DNA of 64,000 nucleotides from Massilia sp. WG5. Its GTDB lineage: Bacteria > Pseudomonadota > Gammaproteobacteria > Burkholderiales > Burkholderiaceae_D. The notes below the pieces were generated by a model. The model did not search any database. It worked only from the letters and a program-made list of their open reading frames with translations, and was not told the DNA's origin. Position 1 is the first letter of the stretch, and each line of letters opens with the position of its first letter. Of this stretch, positions 27,067-35,092 are shown in pieces. The DNA lies in NCBI RefSeq assembly GCF_001412595.2, contig NZ_CP012640.2, positions 4,092,001 through 4,156,000 on the forward strand, written 5' to 3'. Made by a program: the position numbers and the translations under genes.

Positions 27067-28428
27067 ATGACGCAAGCTAACCGACTCCCGCGCGAACAAG
27101 CGCAAGCACCAACCGAGGCACAGGCACCTGTTCAGGCCAAGCCGCATCTGTTCTGGAAACTGATGGACATCCGCCTGGGCATCATCCCGCTGCCCACGTA
27201 TCTCCTGCTGGTGGCGCTGATCGGCGGCTTTGTCGCGACCGGCAAGGTGCCCAACGATATCTGCATCTCGATCGCGATCCTGACCGTCGGCGGCTTCTCG
27301 TGCGCGGAACTGGGCAAGCGCCTGCCGTTCTTCCGCAACATCGGCGCCGCCGCCATCTTCGCCACCTTCATCCCGTCCTACCTGGCCTTCAGCCACCTGA
27401 TTCCCGAGCCGGTGCTGAAGAACGTGGTGAGCTTCACCAAATCCACCAACTTCCTCTACCTGTTCATCTCCTCGATCATCGTCGGCAGCATCCTGAGCAT
27501 GGACCGCTCGGTGCTGATCAAGGGCTTCATCAAGATCTTCGTGCCGCTCGCGGCTGGTTCGGTCGTGGCCGCCATCGTCGGCACCGCGGTCGGCGTGGCG
27601 CTGGGCGAGGACGCCTTCCACACCTTCTTCTACCTGGTCGCGCCGATCATGGCCGGCGGCGTCGGCGAAGGCGCGATCCCGCTGTCGATCGGCTATGCCG
27701 GCATCCTGCACCAGGAACAGGGCGAGATCTTCGCGCACGTGCTGCCGGCCGTCATGCTGGGCAGCCTGACCGCGATCCTGCTGTCGGGCATGCTGAACGG
27801 GATCGGCAAGAAGCGTCCGCACCTCACCGGCGAAGGCCGCCTGCAGCCGGGCGAACACGACGACGGCAAGCCGCTGGCGGAAGTCCTGCCGCTGCACATG
27901 GACATCGGCCATATCGCCGCCGCAGGGATCACCTCGATTTCGCTGTACATGGTCGGCGTGCTCAGCTTCAAGCTGTTCGAATTCCCGGCGCCGGTGGTCA
28001 TGCTGTTCGTGGCCGTCATCTTCAAGCTGTCGCGCGCGGTGTCGCCGCAGCTGCAGCAAAGCTCCTACGTGGTCTATAAATTCTTCTCGACCGCCGTCAC
28101 CTATCCGCTGCTGTTCGCGATCGGCGCCTCGATGACGCCGTGGGACAAGCTGGTTGCCGCATTCACCGTCGTGAACCTCGTCATCATCGCATCGACGGTG
28201 GTCAGCCTGATGGCAACCGGCTTCCTGGTCGGCCGCAAGATGAATATGTACCCGATCGAAGCGGCGATCATCAACGCCTGCCACAGCGGCCAGGGCGGCA
28301 CCGGCGACGTCGCGATCCTGACCGCGGCCAACCGCATGCAGTTGATGCCGTTCGCCCAGATCGCTACCCGCATCGGCGGCGCGATCACCGTCACCCTGAC
28401 GCTGATCGCGATGGCGCAGCTGCACTAA
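27067..28428 (+). CDS. 2-hydroxycarboxylate transporter family protein (CitS/CimH type, 453 aa)
   Basis: This is a multi-spanning inner-membrane secondary transporter for citrate, malate or related hydroxycarboxylates, usually driven by Na+ or H+. The two reentrant-loop motifs of the family are present: MAGGVGEGAIPLSIGYA near residue 196 and CHSGQGGTGDVAILTAANRM near 405. The N-terminal tail (QANRLPREQAQAPTEAQ) is cytosolic. The ATG at 27067 follows AGGTGG at good spacing; a GTG at 27058 is an alternative. It stands alone, with no two-component regulator or citrate-lyase genes beside it, so the substrate is undetermined. Confidence 0.9.
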   Translation: MTQANRLPREQAQAPTEAQAPVQAKPHLFWKLMDIRLGIIPLPTYLLLVALIGGFVATGKVPNDICISIAILTVGGFSCAELGKRLPFFRNIGAAAIFATFIPSYLAFSHLIPEPVLKNVVSFTKSTNFLYLFISSIIVGSILSMDRSVLIKGFIKIFVPLAAGSVVAAIVGTAVGVALGEDAFHTFFYLVAPIMAGGVGEGAIPLSIGYAGILHQEQGEIFAHVLPAVMLGSLTAILLSGMLNGIGKKRPHLTGEGRLQPGEHDDGKPLAEVLPLHMDIGHIAAAGITSISLYMVGVLSFKLFEFPAPVVMLFVAVIFKLSRAVSPQLQQSSYVVYKFFSTAVTYPLLFAIGASMTPWDKLVAAFTVVNLVIIASTVVSLMATGFLVGRKMNMYPIEAAIINACHSGQGGTGDVAILTAANRMQLMPFAQIATRIGGAITVTLTLIAMAQLH

Positions 28429-28438
28429 GACCTGCCGC

Positions 28439-28467
28439 GCCCGGCCGGCCTAGCGGCCCTGCCGGGC
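28439..28467. terminator. GC-rich hairpin between convergent genes
   Basis: GCCCGGC and GCCGGGC pair at the ends, with an inner GGCC/GGCC pairing. The hairpin lies 10 bp after the CitS stop and overlaps the last codons of the minus-strand gene. It has no T-run, so it is only a weak terminator candidate. Confidence 0.35.
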
Positions 28468-29202
28468 CTTCACCCGATCCCAGCCCTGGCGCACCGCCTC
28501 CCTGATCCGGTGCCACGCCGACGCCTCGCCGTGCTCGCGCGTGCGCTCCCAGGCGCTCTGCAGGCTGGGTTCGGCTTCTTCCCACGAATGGTCGCGGTAG
28601 CTGTCGCTGGCGCCCATGTTCTTGCCGTAGCGATAGGCCATCTCTTCGTCCGGGTGGCGCCAGTGCGACGCCGCGCCCATCGAATCCTGGTAGGTGTTGC
28701 CGGATGGCCGGGAAGCGGCGTTCTGGGTGCCGAAGTAATAGCCGTCGTCGAGGGTGCGGTATTGCAGCGAGCCGGGCTCGGTGCCGGGCGGCCAGTCGCC
28801 GATCGCGGCCACGCCGGGCATGAAGGCAGCGCTGTCCTGGCCCGACGGTTCGTGGTGTTCCTCGATGCCGGCCGGGCCGAAGCGGCCGATGATGCCGGCG
28901 GCGCGCTCGGCTTCGGGCTCGGATTCGGTCGTGAACAGGACCACGTGATGTCCATGCATGGCCTCGCCGGCGGACGGCGCCGGTTCGCTCGCCGGCGCGG
29001 CATGGTGTTTCGATCCGAACAGCCTGTCAAAGGTATGCCTGACCGAGGCGCCGAAGCCTTCGTGGTGGTCGGCCTCCGGCGTCGCGTCGTCGCTGTCCGA
29101 GAGTGCGACGTCGGCGTGTGTGTAGCCTGAGGCGAGCAATTCTTCCAGCACATGCTGGGCATCGCTCCGGTTGTCGAAGACTGCTTTCAAAGTGTGTCGC
29201 AT
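28450..29202 (-). CDS. Hypothetical stress-type protein with N-terminal DUF (general-stress-like) domain (250 aa)
   Basis: The N terminus MRHTLKAVFDNRSDAQHVLEELLASGYTHADVALSDSD resembles the short alpha/beta domain of general stress proteins in which a betaalphabeta unit is repeated. A second unit reads HHVVLFTTESEPEAERAAGIIGRFGPAGIEEH. The C-terminal half is acidic, aromatic-rich and low in hydrophobic segments (GDWPPGTEPGSLQYRTLDDGYYFGTQ; SWEEAEPSLQSAWERTREHGEASAWHRIREAVRQGWDRV). It repeats W-x-x-x-(R/K)-x-x-V/A patterns that suggest amphipathic helices. No signal peptide and no enzyme motif are seen. Function is unknown; soluble and cytoplasmic is likely. Confidence 0.65.
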   Translation of the reverse strand: MRHTLKAVFDNRSDAQHVLEELLASGYTHADVALSDSDDATPEADHHEGFGASVRHTFDRLFGSKHHAAPASEPAPSAGEAMHGHHVVLFTTESEPEAERAAGIIGRFGPAGIEEHHEPSGQDSAAFMPGVAAIGDWPPGTEPGSLQYRTLDDGYYFGTQNAASRPSGNTYQDSMGAASHWRHPDEEMAYRYGKNMGASDSYRDHSWEEAEPSLQSAWERTREHGEASAWHRIREAVRQGWDRVKARQGR

Positions 29203-29443
29203 GATGTTCCCCCCATAGCGCTCGCGCCGTGTCGAGAGGGCCGGACAGCCTGGGGCAGCGCGTGCACGGCGCTTGCTGATTTCATCCTACTCCGAATTTT
29301 GGCGCGGTGTGAGGGCTTTGGCATGTTGCTGTAGACCTTTTCTCAGCGCAACAACTGGAGCAGGGCGCTGGCTCGGGCCGCAAGGCGATATCGATTCGTG
29401 TTAGTCTCGCCATCAGGCAAGCCTGCAGCAAAGCGAATGCGCC

Positions 29444-30370
29444 ATGAAGATCATCGACCAAGCCGCCACCCGGCGGGCACTGCCGTTTGACGCCCTGATC
29501 GAGGCGATCGCGCGCATGTTCGCGAGCGGATGCCGGGTGCCGCCGCGGCATGTGCATACGGTCGGCGACGGCAAGGGCGCAGAAGGCACCGTCCTCATCA
29601 TGCCGGCGTGGCACGGCGATTACATGGGCATCAAGACCGTCAACATCTTCCCCGGCAATGCCGCGCGCGGCCAGCCGGGCCTGTACTCCACCTATATCCT
29701 CTACAGCGCGGCGACCGGCGAACCGCTGGCGCAGATGGACGGCAACGAGATCACCTCGCGCCGCACCGCGGCTGCCTCCGCACTGGCGTCGCGCCACCTG
29801 GCGCGGCGCGACGCACGGCGCCTGGTCGTCGCCGGTTCCGGGCGCGTCGCCAGCCTGCTTCCTGAAGCATACCGGACCGTGCTGCCGATCGAGGACATCA
29901 CGATATGGAGCCGCAACCCGGAGGCGGCGCGCCGCCTGGCCGGCGAATTGCAGCTGGAAGGATGGCGGGTGCGGCCCAGCGCCGACCTCGAGCAGGCCGT
30001 ACGCCTGGCCGACATCGTGTCCTGCGCGACGCTGGCGAACGCGCCCATCATCCGGGGCGAGTGGCTTGCGCCCGGCAGCCATCTCGACCTGATCGGCGGC
30101 TTCACGCCGGCGATGCGCGAAGCGGACGACGCCTGCTTTTCCGGCAGCCGCCTGTATGTCGATACCGTGGAGGCCTTGCAGAAATCCGGCGACCTGCTGG
30201 GGCCGATGTCGCGCGGCGTATTTGCTCCGGGCGATGTTGCCGGCACCCTGGAATCGCTATGCCGTACGCAGGCCGGCGGACCGGAAGGGACGCAGGTGCG
30301 GACGGTCTTCAAGTCGGTCGGCACCGCGCTGGAAGACCTGGCCGCCGCGATCCTGGTGTATGAAGGCTAG
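29444..30370 (+). CDS. Ornithine cyclodeaminase / mu-crystallin family protein (308 aa)
   Basis: This is an NAD(P)-binding enzyme of the OCD/mu-crystallin family. The N-terminal half has VPPRHVHTVGDGKGAEGTVLIMPAW, GIKTVNIFPGNA and LAQMDGNEITSRRTAAASALAS. The Rossmann fold follows, with LVVAGSGRVASLLPEAY (GxGxxA-like; it lacks the usual third small residue) and ITIWSRNPEAARRLA. Family members act as ornithine cyclodeaminase, alanine dehydrogenase or ketimine reductase, and which one cannot be read here. The start is preceded by 241 bp without a gene, in which I see no other feature. It is monocistronic, convergent with the broken genes at 30389-31334. Confidence 0.88.
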   Translation: MKIIDQAATRRALPFDALIEAIARMFASGCRVPPRHVHTVGDGKGAEGTVLIMPAWHGDYMGIKTVNIFPGNAARGQPGLYSTYILYSAATGEPLAQMDGNEITSRRTAAASALASRHLARRDARRLVVAGSGRVASLLPEAYRTVLPIEDITIWSRNPEAARRLAGELQLEGWRVRPSADLEQAVRLADIVSCATLANAPIIRGEWLAPGSHLDLIGGFTPAMREADDACFSGSRLYVDTVEALQKSGDLLGPMSRGVFAPGDVAGTLESLCRTQAGGPEGTQVRTVFKSVGTALEDLAAAILVYEG

Positions 30371-30388
30371 GGCGGCGTTTTGTTGGCG

Positions 30389-30786
30389 CTACTTTTTTGG
30401 GTAGCTGCCGGCCTCGTGGAAAAAGCCGTCCCAGGAGACCACGATGCGGTTCTTGCCCTTCAGGAGCGCTTCGGTGCAGCCAATCCCAAGCGGCCGACAG
30501 GCGCATGGTAGTTTTCACGTATGTATTTCGCAGCCGGTTCGCGATGACGTTCGAAGTCGGCCTTGTCACAGGCTTCGCCAATCATGACGATTTTGTCGGG
30601 CTGAATGCTGACTGTTTTTCCTAAAAGTCTGGCGGCCCCCTGGTCGTCCATCGAGGTGATCTCTGCCGAATCAAGGACTTTCGTCAGCGTCCATATTCCC
30701 AGGGCGTCCGCATTTTTCGGTTGCGCGGCCTGGGTGGCGTTCGTTGCCAGGACGACTGCGATCGTAACAAGCATATGTCGGAACAT
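30389..30786 (-). pseudogene. Small periplasmic protein, frameshifted (candidate immunity-type partner of the lysozyme)
   Basis: From ATG 30786 the frame reads a signal peptide (MFRHMLVTIAVVLATNATQA) and ADALGIWTLTKVLDSAEITSMDDQGAARLLGKTVSIQPDKIVMIGEACDKADFERH. It then loses sense and stops at 30460. Reading on after a one-base shift near 30475-30490 gives LGIGCTEALLKGKNRIVVSW then DGFFHEAGSYPKK and a stop at 30389-30391. That stretch has normal codon bias and would make about 132 residues. The total length (398 nt) is one base short of a multiple of three, which fits a single-base deletion. The gene starts 15 bp after the lysozyme-like gene, same strand. I do not recognise a family. A sequencing error is possible. 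Confidence 0.6.
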
Positions 30787-30801
30787 TGTGGACTCCTCTC
30801 G

Positions 30802-31334
30802 TCACTTCTTGGCCATGATCGTGACCGACCGGAATGGCGCGCTTTCTTCGGCCCGGCGCGCGATGAGTCCATGTGCGAGCACTCTTTTCCCGTTCACCGT
30901 GGTGCTTGTCATTCGGCTGATGCTGGCTGCCGCCAGGGAGAATTCACCTTTTTCTATCAGCCTGAAAACGTGGCCTGAGCCCCCGACGCCAGCGTTGTAT
31001 GCCAGACTGACCAAGACGTCAAACTGGTCTTGTATCAGAGCGGTTTTGCGAACATGGCGCCGTACGCCGCGCTCTGCTTCAGCAACGCCTCTGGCGAATT
31101 CAGCTTCTACTGCCGTCGGGCTCACCTTTTTGCCGACTTCATTGGCGGCGCATGGCCCGCGATGCGCCAGGATGCCTGGCCCCAGGTGCAATTACCCTTG
31201 CCGGGCCCCATGCCATCGTAATAGTTAAAGACGTCGCGTTCGCGCCTGCGCATCCTGGTGCGCGCCGCGGCGCTCATGGTTGCGCTGTCGTTAGCACCAG
31301 CCGACGCTACTGCTGCCTGCGTTTTTCCAGACAT
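30802..31334 (-). pseudogene. GH24 phage-type lysozyme, frameshifted
   Basis: From ATG 31334 (ribosome site GGGAGG) the frame reads MSGKTQAAVASAGANDSATM then RRRERDVFNYYDGMGPGKGNCTWG, and then drifts to a stop at 31122. A one-base shift within GGGGCC near 31177-31183 restores GILAHRGPCAANEVGKKVSP then EFARGVAEAERGVRRHVRKT. The later motif is QDQFDVLVSLAYNAGVG. It ends SAPFRSVTIMAKK at 30802. This is the lambdoid/T4-type muramidase pattern (catalytic Glu in the RERD region, then QFDALVSFAYNVG-like). There is no signal peptide and no holin. Length 533 nt is one base short of in-frame. It may be a decayed toxin or phage remnant. Confidence 0.7.
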
Positions 31335-31410
31335 GGCCGCTGCCTCCCGTTGTGGACAGGTGCTTAATCTACCTTCGGAAAGGAAACGAACTCTGCGTCT
31401 TCACAAGCGC

Positions 31411-31447
31411 AAAAACAAAACGCCACCCGAAGATGGCGTTTTTTTTT
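31411..31447. terminator. Bidirectional terminator hairpin, related to the att-repeat hairpin
   Basis: AACGCCA pairs with TGGCGTT around CCCGAAGA, with A-rich sequence before and nine Ts after. It lies between the CTERM gene and the broken lysozyme. The same 'acgccacccgaag-tggcgt' core occurs at 32430-32460 and 36216-36246. Confidence 0.85.
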
Positions 31448-31474
31448 GGAACTATTCGAAAGGCGGGAGCCGCT

Positions 31475-32275
31475 TTACGAGCCCATCTTGCGGCCGCGCC
31501 GGGACGCCAGCAGTCCCGCGCCGCCGGCGGCCATCAGCAGCCAGGTGGCCGGCAGCGGCACGCCGATCGGCGGCGGGTTGCCGTCGCCTGCCGTGCCCTG
31601 GATGCCGACGGAAAAGCCGTTCCAGTACTCGCTGGTCAGGCTGCGCCAGGTCAGCGAGTCGAATTCGCCTGTGAAGCGGATCGCGCCATGCGGCTCGCCG
31701 GTGCCGATCAGCCGGTATTCGGTGTTGCCGTTGCCGAGATCCACCACCTGCTTGGACACGCTGCCGCAACCCCAGTAGCCGCAGCTGTTGTCGCCAGGCG
31801 CGGCGGTGCCGGGGCCGCCGCCGAAACTGAGGATGTCGAAGTCCTGGTTCAGGAAGGCATAGCCGTTGCCGTTCAGGCTGACGAAGGCGAATACCGGATT
31901 GACGACCGTCTGCGAGAACGTGAGCGTCTGCTGGCCCGCGTAGCGCAGGGCGATGATGTCGGTGCCGCTGGGCGGGTTGTCGACCTGGCTGCTGGTGTAA
32001 GGCGAGTTGCTCACCGGCGTGCGCGGCGTCCAGTAGTCGATGCCGCCGCTGGGCTGGTAGAAGCCGACGCCGGCGGGATTCGAGTAAGTGACGTTGACGG
32101 TCTGGTTCGGGGTGGTGATGGTGCCGTGGCCGGTGAATCCGGGACCGGCGTCGGTATCGGTGCCGGTCCAGTCGGTCCAGTAGACCGGGCTTGCGCTGGC
32201 CGCGCCGCCGGCCAGCGCCAGGATTAAAACAGGGATTGCGTGAAACAGCGTTGCGGTAAGACGTTGCGTGTTCAT
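31475..32275 (-). CDS. VPLPA-CTERM sorting-domain protein (266 aa)
   Basis: This secreted, surface-sorted protein has a signal peptide (residues 1-28, ending AGGAASA) and a beta-rich central domain without a known catalytic motif (VYWTDWTGTDTDAGPGFTGHGTI...). The C-terminal tripartite signal VPLPATWLLMAAGGAGLLASRRGRK has a motif, one transmembrane helix and a basic cluster. This is the exosortase recognition tail (PEP-CTERM variant). The ATG at 32275 follows GGGAGGACTT. Such proteins are usually linked to extracellular polysaccharide; no exosortase lies in the window. Function is unknown. Confidence 0.9.
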   Translation of the reverse strand: MNTQRLTATLFHAIPVLILALAGGAASASPVYWTDWTGTDTDAGPGFTGHGTITTPNQTVNVTYSNPAGVGFYQPSGGIDYWTPRTPVSNSPYTSSQVDNPPSGTDIIALRYAGQQTLTFSQTVVNPVFAFVSLNGNGYAFLNQDFDILSFGGGPGTAAPGDNSCGYWGCGSVSKQVVDLGNGNTEYRLIGTGEPHGAIRFTGEFDSLTWRSLTSEYWNGFSVGIQGTAGDGNPPPIGVPLPATWLLMAAGGAGLLASRRGRKMGS

Positions 32276-32424
32276 AAGTCCTCCCTTGTTGTTGCCGGCC
32301 ATCTGGTGACAGTCGGTAGGCGGGACTTAGCAAGCTTCGTGCCTAAAAAATAAGCAGTTGATTATTAAGGGAAGAATGGAGCAGGGCGCGGCACGGCGTC
32401 AATTTTTTCGACAAGTGGTCGATG

Positions 32425-32520
32425 CCGGAAAACAAAAACGCCACCCGAAGGTGGCGTTTTCGCTTTCAAACTTTGGTGGCCCGGGGCGGAATCGAGCCAC
32501 CGACACAAGGATTTTCAATC
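32425..32520. repeat. Direct repeat copy 1: terminator plus 3' part of tRNA-Phe (att-like)
   Basis: These 96 bp match 36211-36306 at 94 positions. They contain the CGCCACC/GGTGGCG hairpin and 47 bp (32474-32520) identical, apart from one base, to the 3' 47 nt of tRNA-Phe on the minus strand. After 32520 the match stops, so this copy is a truncated tRNA. With the intact tRNA 3.8 kb away it looks like the distal attachment site of an integrated segment. Confidence 0.8.
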
Positions 32521-32636
32521 TTCGCGCCGTGCCTACTACCGGCCGTCATTTCTGACACGGCCCGCGGCAGGAACATGGACTACAATCGATCTGCCCAGCC
32601 TGGGAGAATTTGACTTGGGCAACGAGGCCAGACGAT

Positions 32637-33797
32637 ATGCACAACACAAAATATTTTGAGCCTAATCGCACCGCCACCTGGCTCGAGTTGTTCTTCGACC
32701 TGATTTTTGTGGTGACGATCAGTGACGTGACGCATATCTTGAGCCACACGCACGAGGGTCATCTCGACCCGCTCCAGTTCTGGAAATTCGTCCTGATTTT
32801 CATCCCTTTCTGGTGGATCTGGGCGAGCCACACGATGTATGCCAACCGGTTCGACGCGGATGACCGGAAGCATCGGCTGGCAACCCTGTTCATCATGTTC
32901 CTGCTGATTATCATGTCAGGCTTGATCGACCAGCGATTCCTGACCAGCTTCGACGCCATCGTCGTCTGCTACGCCGGTTCGCGATACATCATCGCCATGA
33001 TGTATCTCGTGTCGAAATACCGGCACAAGGAAAGCGATGAACTCACAACGGTCGTTTGCTGGGTGATCGGCGCTGGCGCCACCATCAGCCTCGCTTCGAT
33101 CCTGTTCCCGGCGCCACAGCGATATGTCGTGTTTTACCTGGGAATAGCGTTCGATCTGCTTGCGTTCATCTTTTTCTTGCCGCGTCGACTCGAGGTCATC
33201 CCGGTGCATACCGAACACCTGATCGAGCGTGTGGGCCTGCTCACGATCATCATACTGGGAGAATCCGTCAGCAGCCTGTCCGCGGGACTGGCCAACTTCA
33301 GCTGGACTATGGATACCCTGCTGACCGCCGCCACCGGTTTTGTGATGATCTCGGCCATCTGGTGGGTCTACTTTGACAGTTTTCACCTGCTGACCAAACA
33401 GAAGCTCACGACCGGCCACTCGGTGCTTTACTCGCACTTTTTCGTCTTCATCGGACTGTCGATTCTAGCCAGCCTGATCCGGCACGCGATTCTGGACAAC
33501 ATGCTGCTGTCCGATTTCAGGGTACTGTCGGCCCTTGGCGCGGTCTGCTTTTTCATTGGCAAGCAGTACGCCTACTTCATGGAGCTCCCCGCGCTGCGGC
33601 CGCAGCTGGTCGTCAACACCCTGGTCGTCTTCGTGCTGACCGGGTTTGCCCTGCTATTGCCCAGAACTGCCTATATCCTGCTCGGTCTTACCGCTGCGGT
33701 GATTTGTTATGCTTTCCTCAGTCTCAGATACCTGAACGTCTCCCCGGGACGTGACGACCATCCGCGCAAGAGTCCGGGCACAGGAGACCCGCCATGA
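32637..33797 (+). CDS. ltrA: Low temperature requirement protein A family (LtrA, 386 aa)
   Basis: This inner-membrane protein has about ten to twelve transmembrane helices. The signature start ATWLELFFDLIFVVTISDVTHIL is typical of LtrA. Later segments also fit (FWWIWASHTMYANRFD; HLIERVGLLTIIILGESVSSLS). The family was named for growth at low temperature in Listeria; its transport substrate, if any, is unknown. The start at 32637 (MHNTKYF) is chosen; TTG at 32610 is an alternative, and neither has a strong ribosome site. Base composition is less GC-rich than in neighbours. The gene lies inside the segment bounded by tRNA-Phe repeats, consistent with transfer. Confidence 0.9.
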   Translation: MHNTKYFEPNRTATWLELFFDLIFVVTISDVTHILSHTHEGHLDPLQFWKFVLIFIPFWWIWASHTMYANRFDADDRKHRLATLFIMFLLIIMSGLIDQRFLTSFDAIVVCYAGSRYIIAMMYLVSKYRHKESDELTTVVCWVIGAGATISLASILFPAPQRYVVFYLGIAFDLLAFIFFLPRRLEVIPVHTEHLIERVGLLTIIILGESVSSLSAGLANFSWTMDTLLTAATGFVMISAIWWVYFDSFHLLTKQKLTTGHSVLYSHFFVFIGLSILASLIRHAILDNMLLSDFRVLSALGAVCFFIGKQYAYFMELPALRPQLVVNTLVVFVLTGFALLLPRTAYILLGLTAAVICYAFLSLRYLNVSPGRDDHPRKSPGTGDPP

Positions 33798-33971
33798 GCC
33801 ACACAGCAGACCAAAAAACATGCTTTCCTCCACGTCGCGCTCAGATATGGTGAAAGCTGGTCATCCATTCCCAGCCTTGCCCTTGCCGCCATCTCATATA
33901 TAGTGGAACTTGGCTCGCCACCTCCCGTCCTGCGGGTTACCGGATTTTTTTAAGCGATCGAGGAGGTCAGT

Positions 33972-34463
33972 ATGAACGCATTAAAGGCGGGCACACCCGC
34001 CCCAGAGTTCGAACTGAATTCCACTCCCGACCAGCGTGTAAAACTCTCGGACTTTCGCGGCCAGCGTGTGATTCTCGCGTTCTATCCGGCCGACTGGAGT
34101 CCCGTCTGCGGCGACCAGCTGGCACTCTACAACGAGCTGCGCGATGAGTTCGCCAAACACAAGGCGATTTGCATCGGCATTTCAGTCGACGGCGCCTGGT
34201 GCCATGCTGCCTTTCGCGAGCACCGCGGCTACAAACTTGCGCTGCTCTCCGACTTCGAGCCCAAGGGCGAAGTTGCACGTGGCTACAGCGTATACCGGAC
34301 CAGGGAAGGGGTGAGCGAACGGGCCTTGTTCATCATCGATGAGGAAGGCGTCGTGCGCTGGACTTATGTTTCGCCGATCGGCATCAATCCGGGCGCCGAC
34401 GGTATCCTCAAGGCTCTGGAAGAAATGGATGGGGGAAATCATGAGTTTAGCAAAGCCAGTTGA
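33972..34463 (+). CDS. Peroxiredoxin, AhpC/TSA family (163 aa)
   Basis: This thioredoxin-fold peroxidase reduces hydrogen peroxide and organic peroxides in the cytoplasm. The peroxidatic cysteine is Cys46 in FYPADWSPVCGDQ, where Ser replaces the usual Thr of PxxxTxxC. A second Cys in GAWCHAAF may act as resolving residue. KLSDFRGQRVILAF and SERALFIIDEEGVVRW are typical of the family. AGGAGG (33960-33965) is a good ribosome site. It overlaps the DsbA-like gene by 23 bp, so the two are translationally coupled, and it is followed by the luciferase-like gene within the tRNA-bounded segment. Confidence 0.92.
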   Translation: MNALKAGTPAPEFELNSTPDQRVKLSDFRGQRVILAFYPADWSPVCGDQLALYNELRDEFAKHKAICIGISVDGAWCHAAFREHRGYKLALLSDFEPKGEVARGYSVYRTREGVSERALFIIDEEGVVRWTYVSPIGINPGADGILKALEEMDGGNHEFSKAS

Positions 34464-35016
34464 TGAAACCGACCACGTGCTGGGACTGGCGGATGCGCCG
34501 GTGACACTGGTCGAGTATGGCGATTTCCAATGCCCGCATTGCAGAGCGGCGCATTTTTATTTGAAGAACGTGCTGGCGACGATGGGTGACGACATGCGTT
34601 TCGTGTTCCGCCACATGCCGCTGACCCAGGTCCACCCGATGGCGCAACCGGCGGCCGAGGCAGCCGAAGCGGCGGGCGCGCAAGGCAGGTTCTGGCCCAT
34701 GCACGACTTGATCTACGAGAACCAGGACCTGCTCAGCCCAGCGCTGCTAACGCGACTGGGGCAGCGCCTCGGGCTCGACATGCAGCGTTTCACCGACGAT
34801 GTGGCGTCCCACCGCTTCCTTCCCGAGGTGAAAGAGGACTTCATGAGCGCTGTGCGCAGCGGCGCGGCCGGCACCCCAAGTTTCTTCATCAATGGCGAGC
34901 CATATGAAGGCAGCTTCGACGATGAGGCGCTGATCGACGCACTGCGCTTTGCCGCGCAGGCGCGTGCCCCGCACGTGCCGAAGGGGCGCCACGCACCACG
35001 GCCAAGGGCGCACTGA
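34441..35016 (+). CDS. DsbA-family thioredoxin-fold protein (191 aa)
   Basis: This protein has the DsbA/thioredoxin fold with redox motif CPHC (residues 31-34) in VEYGDFQCPHCRAAHF. An inserted helical domain (RFVFRHMPLTQVHPMAQPAAEAAEAAG) is followed by the cis-proline loop GTPSFFINGEPYEG. No signal peptide is present, unlike classical periplasmic DsbA. The form resembles cytoplasmic oxidoreductases or the domain fused to NhaA antiporters. Together with the overlapping peroxiredoxin it could act in thiol-based peroxide reduction. The ATG at 34441 follows GGGGGAA and is preferred over upstream ATGs inside the peroxiredoxin gene. Confidence 0.88.
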   Translation: MSLAKPVDETDHVLGLADAPVTLVEYGDFQCPHCRAAHFYLKNVLATMGDDMRFVFRHMPLTQVHPMAQPAAEAAEAAGAQGRFWPMHDLIYENQDLLSPALLTRLGQRLGLDMQRFTDDVASHRFLPEVKEDFMSAVRSGAAGTPSFFINGEPYEGSFDDEALIDALRFAAQARAPHVPKGRHAPRPRAH

Positions 35017-35092
35017 CTGTCGCAGCGCGGGCGCCGCCCACGCTGCGGACCTTGTCGTTCATTGTCGAATAGCCGAAGCGAAGCGTCACATC

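Noticed and set aside
30802..31191. Lysozyme C-terminal part as a complete small gene starting at 31191
   Set aside because: The family's catalytic N-terminal segment is in the preceding frame, so this is the 3' part of one frameshifted gene.
32546..32873. Minus-strand short frames over the start of ltrA
   Set aside because: The plus-strand LtrA signature begins here and no alternative family pattern is visible.
33794..33853. 19-codon frame after ltrA
   Set aside because: No ribosome site and no recognisable pattern; overlap with the ltrA stop alone is not enough support.
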